Numbered from the stretch's first letter, positions 1 to 5,021 are shown. The stretch is 5,480 bases of DNA from Actinomycetota bacterium (GCA_009702405.1 WLIC01000049.1:1-5480); one strand, 5' to 3'. A program made the numbers and translations. Notes: generated by a model from the sequence alone, not told the origin.

Positions 1-68
1 TCTAGCTCAATCGGCAGAGCAACTGACTCTTAATCAGTGGGTTCCGGGTTCGATTCCCGGGGAGCGCA
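1..68 (+). tRNA. tRNA-Lys (anticodon CTT), 5' end cut by window edge
   Basis: The D arm (GCTC at 5-8, GAGC at 17-20), the anticodon arm (ACTGA, loop CTCTTAA, TCAGT) with anticodon CTT, and the T arm (CCGGG, loop TTCGATT, CCCGG) are all visible. The acceptor 3' strand GGAGCGC at 61-67 and discriminator A at 68 follow. Only the first five acceptor bases are missing because they lie before the window. CCA is not encoded, so it must be added after transcription, as is usual in actinobacteria. The anticodon reads the lysine codon AAG. The 3' part of this gene is duplicated 2,001 bp downstream, so the gene has probably served as an integration site. Confidence 0.96.
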
Positions 69-112
69 CGAACCCCGGTTCCTTCTCACGAGGACCGGGG
101 TTTTTACTTTAA
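35..112 (+). repeat. Left direct repeat: tRNA-Lys 3' end plus terminator (att-like)
   Basis: This copy aligns without gaps to 2036-2113, offset exactly 2,001 bp. By hand I count 68 identities in 78 positions, including an unbroken 23-base run over 46-68, which is the T arm and acceptor 3' strand. A second unbroken run covers 97-112. tRNA T arm plus acceptor end is the classic attachment core of tyrosine-recombinase elements. This copy is joined to the intact tRNA body, so in the integration model it is the copy that keeps the tRNA functional. Confidence 0.85.
71..105 (+). terminator. Rho-independent terminator of tRNA-Lys
   Basis: AACCCCGGT pairs with ACCGGGGTT, the stem continues CCT/AGG past a one-base bulge (T80), and the loop is TCTCACG. 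A run of five T follows directly. It lies two bases after the tRNA discriminator base and would end the tRNA transcript. The same structure is present in diverged form at 2072-2106. Confidence 0.9.
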
Positions 113-257
113 TTACCGGTTAATGAAGCTCCTCAGCCACCTCATTTAATAAAAGAGATCTACTGCTTCATTTACTAGGGTTGTTTTGGAGTGCTAGAAA
201 TTTAGTACAACATCCCCTCGAAATAGAAGATCATGTTTTAGAAAAGAGACTAGATAA

Positions 258-689
258 ATGACAAGGTCACTCACTGAACTAAAGGCTAAAACCAAGAGAT
301 ATAGAGTAATTGGTTCTATCTCACTATTTGTGGGAGGTCTCTCACTATTCATAGGATCCACACTCAACCATCAAGAGTGCATTGGTGCCTGTTCGACACA
401 GGACTGGTTCAATGCTGGAGGCAATCCAAACGCTGTTTGGTTTACCGTGCAAGATGGTGGGTTCGCAGTCGCCTTTGGATGGATATTCATTGCACTTGGA
501 ATTTGGGCAACTACTTTAGCTGTTCACTTTAATTCATTGATTAAGTCTTCATCGTCAATTATTGAAGGACTTAGAGGAACGAAGGGAACAGTCGCATCTT
601 CTCAAAATGATAAGGAAGCTGCATTTTGTCAACATTGCGGGTCCCGAAGAGCAGGCGCTTTTTGTGCGACTTGCGGTTCCGCTTTTTAA
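258..689 (+). CDS. Two-TM membrane protein with C-terminal zinc ribbon, unknown function
   Basis: I do not recognise a family for the whole 143-residue protein. A basic N-terminus (residues 1-16) precedes TM segment 1 at about 18-34. An extracytoplasmic loop holds C41 and C45, which could form a disulfide. TM segment 2 spans about 67-90, and a Ser-rich linker leads to a zinc ribbon with C124, C127, C136 and C139 (CxxC-x8-CxxC). The positive-inside rule puts the ribbon in the cytoplasm. The start at 258 has only a weak purine-rich stretch upstream (AAAAGAGA at 242-249). It is the first gene inside the putative island, transcribed away from the tRNA and convergent with the lipoprotein gene. The ribbon mirrors the N-terminal one in the protein encoded at 1359-1907, suggesting a shared task, but that is inference. 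Confidence 0.8.
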   Translation: MTRSLTELKAKTKRYRVIGSISLFVGGLSLFIGSTLNHQECIGACSTQDWFNAGGNPNAVWFTVQDGGFAVAFGWIFIALGIWATTLAVHFNSLIKSSSSIIEGLRGTKGTVASSQNDKEAAFCQHCGSRRAGAFCATCGSAF

Positions 690-730
690 AGTTATGTTTA
701 GTGACTGTGGAGTTTTAGGAATGTTTCCTC

Positions 731-757
731 AGTGGTGACTAAGTAATTAGTGCCACT
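731..757. terminator. Possible hairpin between convergent genes
   Basis: AGTGG-TG-ACTA at 731-741 pairs with TAGT-G-CCACT at 748-757, giving nine pairs, a small internal loop and a six-base loop. It sits between the ends of two convergent genes, where a bidirectional terminator would be expected. No T tract follows on either strand, so the call is weak. Confidence 0.3.
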
Positions 758-786
758 TATGATTTAATAATTGCTACTTCTCATCA

Positions 787-1323
787 TCAAGGAATAGGTT
801 GATTGACAGGTAAGTCAGTATATTCCTTGTAGGTCAGGGTGCTGCAAGGCACCTTTGACTCCCTCTCTTTATTCTCACTCATTAGAGAGAGCGCTTCATA
901 CTGAAGTGACGTTGGATAACCAATCACCGGTTCAATCATGTACCAGTCAATCCAATCAAGAAGAAATTTATCGTCTTCCTTCAGGCGGGCAAGAAAGAGT
1001 TTTTGATCTCGAGTAATAGAAGACTTGTTCGCTTGTTCATAGCTCCTGTAATACTTCAGTATTGACCGAATTCGTGATCGAGCTTGTTCACCAGAGGTGG
1101 ACTCGTAATATATCGATTTCATAACCTCGGATGTCTGTTGAACCCTGGTTTCAATTTTCTCGCAGTCAGCTCCGAATAAAATCGGTTTTTGTATGGAATT
1201 CGATGAAGTGCAGGCAATCATGGTCAATGAAAGCGATGCGACCATAAATGACATCGCTAGGCGCAGCCCAACTATCTGTTTGGAGTTTCTGGTTGAACCT
1301 GACATACCTAATATTTTTTTCAT
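787..1323 (-). CDS. Putative lipoprotein of unknown function
   Basis: The 178-residue product has a basic N-terminal region, a hydrophobic stretch at about 18-37 and a lipobox-like end (MIAC) with the candidate lipidated cysteine at C38, followed by a Ser/Thr-rich segment. This fits export and anchoring on the outer face of the membrane. The mature part is largely charged and helix-prone (about 55-150), with a Trp/Tyr-rich patch near 124-129 and two further cysteines, C54 and C160. The start at 1323 is supported by AAGAGG five bases upstream. The N-region of about 17 residues is long, so a downstream Met is possible. The gene follows the zinc-ribbon gene by 35 bases on the same strand, suggesting an operon inside the putative island. 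I recognise no family. Confidence 0.78.
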   Translation of the reverse strand: MKKILGMSGSTRNSKQIVGLRLAMSFMVASLSLTMIACTSSNSIQKPILFGADCEKIETRVQQTSEVMKSIYYESTSGEQARSRIRSILKYYRSYEQANKSSITRDQKLFLARLKEDDKFLLDWIDWYMIEPVIGYPTSLQYEALSLMSENKERESKVPCSTLTYKEYTDLPVNQPIP

Positions 1324-1358
1324 CGGAACCTCTTATTCAACATAAACTGAATGATTCT

Positions 1359-1907
1359 CTATTTGCTACTCGTGCCAAAGTACTGACTGCAATAGGCCCA
1401 TGCTTGATATGGTTTAGAACTCTTCTTATCTATAGAATTTGAGTCAGCTTCAAGGGCATCTCTCAGAAGAGAGTTGTGGGCTCTCCTAGCCATATCGCTA
1501 AGGTCACTTGAGAATGAGATTAAGGGCTGGTTTTGTATAGAAATTGGGGAATACCAGGCTAAGAAAAACTTTGCATAAGATTGGTTCAATTCTGTCTTAC
1601 AAATGGCGGCATCTTCTTGATTATTCTTCAATTGAGAAAAGCCGATAAAACTGATAAAGACGATTACAGCAGAGACAATGATGATTAAATCGCGTTTTCC
1701 CCCTCGAGTTTTGAGTCGCTGCTTACTGAAGGTCTTTGACGGGACATCTGCCAGTTTTGATTCATCTGCGGAAGTTGATTCATCAAGGGACTCTCTTTTA
1801 CCTGCAGCGGAGACCGTTGGTGCTTGAGTAAGGCTAGCTCCGCAGTTTCCACAGAAAGCGCTGGGCTCTTTAGAAAGTGGATTTCCACATTTTGAGCAAA
1901 AATTCAT
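1359..1907 (-). CDS. N-terminal zinc-ribbon, single-TM protein, unknown function
   Basis: The 182-residue product begins with a zinc ribbon of the kind annotated as 'zinc-ribbon domain' (C4, C7, C19, C22; CxxCG and CxxCG knuckles). A polar linker follows (about 25-72, ending in a basic patch KRLKTRGGKRD-like), then one TM helix at about 74-93 and an extracytoplasmic domain of roughly 90 residues with C103 and C173 as a possible disulfide. The basic patch predicts a cytoplasmic ribbon. AAAGGAA five bases before the ATG is a good ribosome binding site. A weak promoter may lie upstream (TTGAAA at 1963-1968 and TATTCT at 1943-1948, spacer 14, short). It is the first gene of a two-gene unit with the lipoprotein. 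This architecture resembles membrane sensors, but I assign no function. Confidence 0.8.
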   Translation of the reverse strand: MNFCSKCGNPLSKEPSAFCGNCGASLTQAPTVSAAGKRESLDESTSADESKLADVPSKTFSKQRLKTRGGKRDLIIIVSAVIVFISFIGFSQLKNNQEDAAICKTELNQSYAKFFLAWYSPISIQNQPLISFSSDLSDMARRAHNSLLRDALEADSNSIDKKSSKPYQAWAYCSQYFGTSSK

Positions 1908-1999
1908 TCGATTTCCTTTTTTGTGAGTTCCTGAACGGTTACAGAATAATAGAGTAAGCAGGTTTCAAGTCTGATACGCACGCACTTTTTTAGTAACGA

Positions 2000-2029
2000 T
2001 TGACAGTTTTTTAATACTCTTACTAAATT
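2000..2029 (+). promoter_or_regulatory. Possible promoter aimed at the tRNA 3' fragment
   Basis: A consensus -35 (TTGACA, 2000-2005) is followed after 18 bases by TAAATT (2024-2029), a four-of-six match to the -10 consensus. Predicted initiation is near 2036, where the tRNA-like repeat begins, and the terminator ends at 2106, so the product would be about 70 nt. TACTAA at 2021-2026 is an alternative -10 but gives a 15-base spacer. Direction and function are inferred only. Confidence 0.35.
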
Positions 2030-2035
2030 ACAAGG

Positions 2036-2069
2036 CGGTGGGTTCAGGGTTCGATTCCCGGGGAGCGCA
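2036..2069 (+). pseudogene. tRNA-Lys 3' fragment (T arm and acceptor strand only)
   Basis: The T loop TTCGATT, the acceptor strand GGAGCGC and discriminator A are kept. No D arm or anticodon arm can be found upstream. The T stem carries a C-to-A change at 2046 that makes an A-G mismatch, so it is not under full tRNA selection. Confidence 0.85.
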
Positions 2070-2071
2070 TG

Positions 2072-2106
2072 AACCCCAACTCCTTTTCAATAGGACTGGG
2101 GTTTTT
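2072..2106 (+). terminator. Second, diverged copy of the tRNA terminator
   Basis: AACCCCA pairs with TGGGGTT, then after an internal loop (AC opposite C) TCCT pairs with AGGA, followed by five T. Relative to the left copy, G77-C96 has become A2078-T2097, a paired change that keeps the stem. The T tract exists only for + strand transcription, so it would not stop the minus-strand deaminase operon efficiently. Confidence 0.75.
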
Positions 2107-2121
2107 ACTTTAACTTAGGGA

Positions 2122-2592
2122 CTAGTCTTCCCCGATGTCTTCATTCCAAAGTGATGGGTTAGCAATGATGAAATCACCCATGACTTTGATGAGACCTGGA
2201 TCGTTCATGACTGTGACATCACAGCCATGTTCTTGGACCCAGTCTTGACCACCTTTAAAGTTGATGGCGTCGCCAACTAGCAGTTTGCCGATGTTGAACT
2301 GACGAATAAGACCTGAGCAGTACCAGCAAGGGGAGAGACTGGTAGCTAGGGTTACGTTTTTGTATGAACGCTGTCTGCCAGCGTTTCTAAATGCACTGGT
2401 TTCACCATGCATAGATGCGTCACCTTGTTGGACGCGAAGATTGTGACCGGATCCTAGAAGGACACCGTTTTGATCAAAGAGAGCAGCTCCAATTGGAATG
2501 CCACCCTCTGATAAACCTAAGTGAGCCTCGGCTATGGCAACCGACAGTTTGTCTTCATCTGTGATGAATACGTCTCCTGGTTTGAAATCCAT
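2122..2592 (-). CDS. Yeast-type small zinc cytosine deaminase
   Basis: It is predicted to hydrolyse cytosine to uracil and ammonia in the cytoplasm. The 156-residue protein has the cytidine-deaminase fold motifs: H62-x-E64 (HGE, zinc ligand and proton shuttle) and P88-C89-xx-C92 (zinc ligands). The segment GGIPIGAALF, then GHN with N51, and the tail W149-x-EDIGE with D152 match what I recall of Saccharomyces Fcy1 almost position for position, including its length of 158. It is thus unlike the amidohydrolase CodA of E. coli. The start at 2592 has a strong SD (AAGAGGAG at 2601-2608, 8-base spacer). It lies 29 bases behind the permease gene, as its likely operon partner. The start region is embedded in a 15-bp inverted repeat. 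A related nucleoside or guanine deaminase activity is less likely given the Fcy1-type tail. Confidence 0.9.
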   Translation of the reverse strand: MDFKPGDVFITDEDKLSVAIAEAHLGLSEGGIPIGAALFDQNGVLLGSGHNLRVQQGDASMHGETSAFRNAGRQRSYKNVTLATSLSPCWYCSGLIRQFNIGKLLVGDAINFKGGQDWVQEHGCDVTVMNDPGLIKVMGDFIIANPSLWNEDIGED

Positions 2593-2603
2593 AGCCGAGG
2601 CTC
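2523..2603 (-). promoter_or_regulatory. Structured mRNA element occluding the deaminase start codon
   Basis: A perfect 15-bp inverted repeat lies at 2589-2603 and 2523-2537. In the minus-strand mRNA the 5' arm holds the last three bases of the SD (GAG), the rest of the leader, the AUG and the next base. The 3' arm lies in codons 19-24. Between the arms, AACC and GGTT can extend the stem, and two directly adjacent small hairpins can form: TTCATC/GATGAA over 2554-2568 and GACA/TGTC over 2543-2553. The fold is a branched junction that would hide the start codon. The pairing is seen directly. Control of translation by a ligand, by ribosome traffic from the permease gene or by a protein is inference. 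Confidence 0.55.
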
Positions 2604-2621
2604 CTCTTATTTAGGTTTTAG

Positions 2622-4028
2622 TTATTTCTTTTTGGTAGTTCCTAGCACTGTTGCCAGTACGTAGTAGATGATTGCAGCAGAAACGAATCCAACTGCAGCT
2701 GTCCAGTCACCGTTCTCTGCACCAGGACCAGTGAAGATTCCATAGAACTGAACGGTAGGCATTTCAGCCTTAGCGAACAGGTAAATAGAAACTGCTGTGG
2801 TTAGTACGAAGGTAATAGGACCAGCAATGTTGCGGTGCTTAGTCTCTTCCTTGACCATAGTGTCGATGTCCTGACCCTTGCGCATTAGGCGGTCAACCAC
2901 GAGGATTGCAACCCAAGGAGCTAGCCAGTAACCAACGGTTAGTAGGAATAGTTCGAATAGGAAACGGAAGTTGTCTTCAACTGCGAAGTATGAAAGACCT
3001 CCACCTAGAACACCTGCGATGATAACCATGATTGCGCGACGAGTCTTGAAGCCAAGCTTCACACCAGCAGCGATGAATGACATGGTACCTGAGTAGATGT
3101 TTAGAACGTTTGCAGAAACAGATCCAACAGCAATACCTAGAAGTGTTAGAACACCTAACCAGGCTGGCAATGTTGAAACGAATGCTGAAGTAGGTAGACC
3201 ATCTCCAACGATTCCACTCCAAGCAATTGCACCAACTGACATCAGCAAGGTGGTTGCAAAGAAGTTACCGAAACCAGCAAACATACCCACTGCGCGTGGA
3301 GATGAGTTAGCAGGAAGGTAGCGAGTGAAGTCAGCTGCGAAAGGAGTCCAACCCTGGGTGTAACCGTAAGCAAGAGCAACACCTACGCTGAAAGCACCCC
3401 ACTTGAAGTCGGTTCCAGCACTAGCAGCAAAGATGTTTGCAGCTTGTGCCTGAGAGATGATGATCGCGCTTACAGCCAAGAAAACTACTACTAGGTAGTA
3501 GAAAGCGTAACGTTCGAACTTCTGGATCAAGTTGTGACCTACGAAGGCAACAACTACCTGAACCAAGATGATGATGGTCACTGAAAGGGCAACAGGAACC
3601 TTAACTCCTGCAATGTCCAAAAGTGATGTCAGAGCGAAAGCACCGGAAGTGGTGTTAACTGCAAACCAGCCGATACCAGCAACAAGTGTTGAGGTTCCAG
3701 CAGGAATGATGTTTCCTCTTAGACCGAATGCAGTTCTAGATAGAACCATCTGTGGAACACCGTGGCGTGGACCCCAGCTAGAGAACCAGCCGTGGGTAAC
3801 TGCAGCCAAAGCGTTTCCTAGTGTTACAGCAAGAATTGCCTGCCATACATTTAGGCCAGCAAATACTGCTAAAGCTCCGATGAATATAGTTGCGAACTCG
3901 AGGTTCGGGGACGACCAAACTGTGAATAAGTGCCACGGTTTGCCGTGACGTTCACCCGCAGGAATTGGGGCGACGTCGTTGGTTTCGATTGCACCTGCCG
4001 AAGCAGTGTTTTTTGTGTTAGTAGTCAT
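2622..4028 (-). CDS. NCS1-family cytosine/purine permease
   Basis: An integral membrane transporter of the nucleobase:cation symporter-1 family, predicted to bring cytosine (possibly also purines) into the cell with H+ or Na+. With the chosen start it has 468 residues and about 12 hydrophobic segments, the family norm. Signature regions include HGKPWHLFTVW near 29-38, GVPQMVLSRTAFGLRG at about 90-105, GWFAVN at 120-125 and ADFTRYLP at 232-239, and a basic tail ending KKK. Starts at 4118 (498 aa) and 4070 (482 aa) are possible, but neither has an SD and they add non-conserved sequence. ATG at 4028 lies seven bases after a good -10 hexamer, fitting a leaderless mRNA. The Fcy1-like deaminase gene follows after 29 bases and suggests cytosine as the substrate. 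Substrate range cannot be read from sequence alone. Confidence 0.9.
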   Translation of the reverse strand: MTTNTKNTASAGAIETNDVAPIPAGERHGKPWHLFTVWSSPNLEFATIFIGALAVFAGLNVWQAILAVTLGNALAAVTHGWFSSWGPRHGVPQMVLSRTAFGLRGNIIPAGTSTLVAGIGWFAVNTTSGAFALTSLLDIAGVKVPVALSVTIIILVQVVVAFVGHNLIQKFERYAFYYLVVVFLAVSAIIISQAQAANIFAASAGTDFKWGAFSVGVALAYGYTQGWTPFAADFTRYLPANSSPRAVGMFAGFGNFFATTLLMSVGAIAWSGIVGDGLPTSAFVSTLPAWLGVLTLLGIAVGSVSANVLNIYSGTMSFIAAGVKLGFKTRRAIMVIIAGVLGGGLSYFAVEDNFRFLFELFLLTVGYWLAPWVAILVVDRLMRKGQDIDTMVKEETKHRNIAGPITFVLTTAVSIYLFAKAEMPTVQFYGIFTGPGAENGDWTAAVGFVSAAIIYYVLATVLGTTKKK

Positions 4029-4035
4029 AGGGGAG

Positions 4036-4041
4036 AGATTA
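4036..4041 (-). promoter_or_regulatory. -10 element for leaderless permease mRNA
   Basis: TAATCT on the minus strand ends seven bases before ATG 4028. Transcription would start at or within a base of the A of the ATG. No purine-rich SD precedes this ATG or the two upstream candidates, which supports a leaderless start. No convincing -35 is seen 16-18 bases further up, so an activator may be needed. Confidence 0.5.
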
Positions 4042-4082
4042 TTTGTTCGGCTGGGTGAATATCGTGACATTTCAGGTGTGGC

Positions 4083-4102
4083 TAACAGAAAGTTAACAGA
4101 AA
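4083..4102. repeat. Tandem TAACAGAAA repeat upstream of permease promoter
   Basis: TAACAGAAA occurs at 4083-4091 and again at 4094-4102, an 11-base period that puts both copies on the same face of the DNA helix. Relative to a transcription start at 4028 the pair lies at about -55 to -75, a position typical of an activator site. It could equally lie in a leader if transcription starts further upstream. No regulator is identified. Confidence 0.4.
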
Positions 4103-4135
4103 TGAAACTTAAAGCCATGTTTTATGCACCATTTG

Positions 4136-4191
4136 GAGGGTTATCAACAATTTAGGTGGATAAATAACCCTCTGTTTGACCACTCAGGGTT
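4136..4191. promoter_or_regulatory. Competing inverted repeats between divergent permease and protease genes
   Basis: GAGGGTTAT at 4136-4144 pairs perfectly with ATAACCCTC at 4164-4172 (9 bp, 19-base loop). The same AACCCT (4166-4171) can instead pair with AGGGTT at 4186-4191 (6 bp), which contains the likely SD of the + strand gene. Two mutually exclusive stems are therefore possible. At the DNA level the repeated AGGGTT/AACCCT units could also be an operator. Confidence 0.4.
4186..4189 (+). promoter_or_regulatory. SD deciding the GTG start of the SprT-like gene
   Basis: AGGG lies seven bases before GTG 4197, a good spacing, while the alternative ATG at 4206 would be 16 bases away. TAG at 4191-4193 is in frame, so the gene cannot extend further upstream. 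Confidence 0.55.
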
Positions 4192-4196
4192 AGCCT

Positions 4197-5021
4197 GTGT
4201 TTGCGATGATAGCCACAATCTCTAGAAACCTGACCCGATCTGGGTTAGTCCTAACCTGCGTAGGCGATACATACTGGGAAGTAAGGAAAACAGGGGAAGC
4301 TGAGCTAATTGCCAAAATTGGTCTAAAAGATTTCAAAGAGACTGGCCCATCAGCGTTTTTAGAGGTTGAACAGCATCTAACCGGAAGTATGGCCTGGATT
4401 GCCGAAGCCATTAGAGCAGTCATGGACTATGCCTTTGATGAACTCAAGCTAGGCAAGATATCTGTCAGAGCCTCAGTTGAACAGTTATCCCTTTTAGCAG
4501 CTCTTGAGGACTATGGTTTCGTCGAGAAATCTAGAAGTCATGAAGGTAAGAAGATCAGGTTGGTTGCTGATCGCTGGGATTACATCAGGTCACTTGCTGA
4601 AACCGAGATGTTAGAAAAACTAGAAGACCGTGAGTGGTCTTTTGGTTTTGATAGTGGTCGAAGAAGAGCGGGGCTTTGTTCTTATAACGATAAGAAGATC
4701 ACTGTTTCTAAATACTTAGCGCTGGTTCACTCTGTTGATGATGTGATGCAAACTGTCTTGCATGAGATTGCTCATGCTCTGTGTGGTCCTAAAGAAGGTC
4801 ACGGTAAGAAGTGGCTAGCTACGGCTAAACGTATTGGTTACCGGAATGACAAATACACCGGTGAAGAGATAGCACAGGTTTATGCACCATATAAAGGTCT
4901 GTGCCCAAATGGACACGAACACTATAGATACCAGAGACCTAAGCGTCTATACAGTTGTCACCACTGTGCCAGTGGCTTCAACAAGCTATACATGATTGAT
5001 TGGGTAGCTAGAGCTAGCTAG
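4197..5021 (+). CDS. GNAT-like domain fused to SprT-like zinc metalloprotease
   Basis: The 274-residue protein has two parts. Residues about 25-132 follow the RimJ/RimL GNAT pattern (YWEV..., the helix EAIRAVMDYAFDELKLGKISV, then LEDYGFVEKS), but the first strand and helices are absent and the acetyl-CoA loop is degenerate (GSMAWIAEA at 63-71 where RGxGxATEA is usual). Residues about 145-274 are a SprT-like domain: H189-E190-xx-H193 (HEIAH) with the likely third zinc ligand H202 in GHGKKW, then a zinc ribbon with C236, H240 or a nearby residue, C254 and C257. SprT/Spartan-type proteases act on DNA-bound or crosslinked proteins, but bacterial members are poorly defined, so a role in protein turnover or DNA repair is inference. 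The start is GTG with AGGG seven bases upstream. It ends overlapping the convergent prenyltransferase stop by four bases. Confidence 0.85.
   Translation: MFAMIATISRNLTRSGLVLTCVGDTYWEVRKTGEAELIAKIGLKDFKETGPSAFLEVEQHLTGSMAWIAEAIRAVMDYAFDELKLGKISVRASVEQLSLLAALEDYGFVEKSRSHEGKKIRLVADRWDYIRSLAETEMLEKLEDREWSFGFDSGRRRAGLCSYNDKKITVSKYLALVHSVDDVMQTVLHEIAHALCGPKEGHGKKWLATAKRIGYRNDKYTGEEIAQVYAPYKGLCPNGHEHYRYQRPKRLYSCHHCASGFNKLYMIDWVARAS

Larger units (their letters stand above)
46..2068. mobile_element. Putative tRNA-Lys integrated mini-island without integrase
   Basis: The segment is bounded by direct repeats of the tRNA-Lys 3' end and terminator, the usual footprint of site-specific integration. Its interior looks more AT-rich than the flanks: single 60-base lines at 301 and 1561 count to about 38% and 35% GC, against about 50% in the permease gene at 3241. 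It holds only three small accessory genes, two of them zinc-ribbon membrane proteins. No integrase, transposase, replication or excision gene is present. It could be a satellite mobilised in trans, the end of a larger element that lost its core, or an old remnant, which the 10 mismatches between the repeats favour. A plain tandem duplication of a tRNA-terminator unit with later gene acquisition is the main alternative. Confidence 0.65.
2036..2113 (+). repeat. Right direct repeat (att-like) of tRNA-Lys end plus terminator
   Basis: This is the diverged partner of 35-112. Mismatches fall at 2037, 2046, 2070, 2078-2080, 2086, 2090, 2091 and 2097. The tRNA similarity stops abruptly upstream of 2036, as expected for a displaced 3' end rather than a full second gene. 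In the integration model this copy, with its terminator, is the original chromosomal end of the locus. It abuts the stop of the deaminase gene with 8 bases between. Confidence 0.83.

Noticed and set aside
690..786. A strong bidirectional terminator between the convergent island genes
   Set aside because: A hairpin exists at 731-757 but no T tract follows on either strand, so it is listed only with low confidence.
1248..1442. 64-aa + strand reading frame across the start of the lipoprotein gene and the end of the zinc-ribbon gene
   Set aside because: It is antisense to two better supported genes, has no RBS and shows no recognisable domain.
1685..1888. 67-aa minus-strand reading frame within the zinc-ribbon gene
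   Set aside because: It overlaps the CxxC-bearing frame in another phase and has no motif or separate RBS.
1970..2069. A complete second tRNA gene at the right-hand repeat
   Set aside because: No D arm or anticodon arm can be placed upstream of 2036, and the T stem has an A-G mismatch. Only the 3' end is duplicated.
2977..3948. Three open frames overlapping the permease (2977-3222 minus, 3097-3321 plus, 3568-3948 plus)
   Set aside because: They are shadows of the NCS1 permease coding sequence. None has a plausible start signal or domain.
4029..4196. A known purine or preQ1-type riboswitch ahead of the permease
   Set aside because: I see none of the conserved cores of those classes, and the start appears leaderless.
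4190..4423. 77-aa minus-strand frame antisense to the GNAT-SprT gene
   Set aside because: The + strand frame has clear domain patterns and the antisense frame has none.
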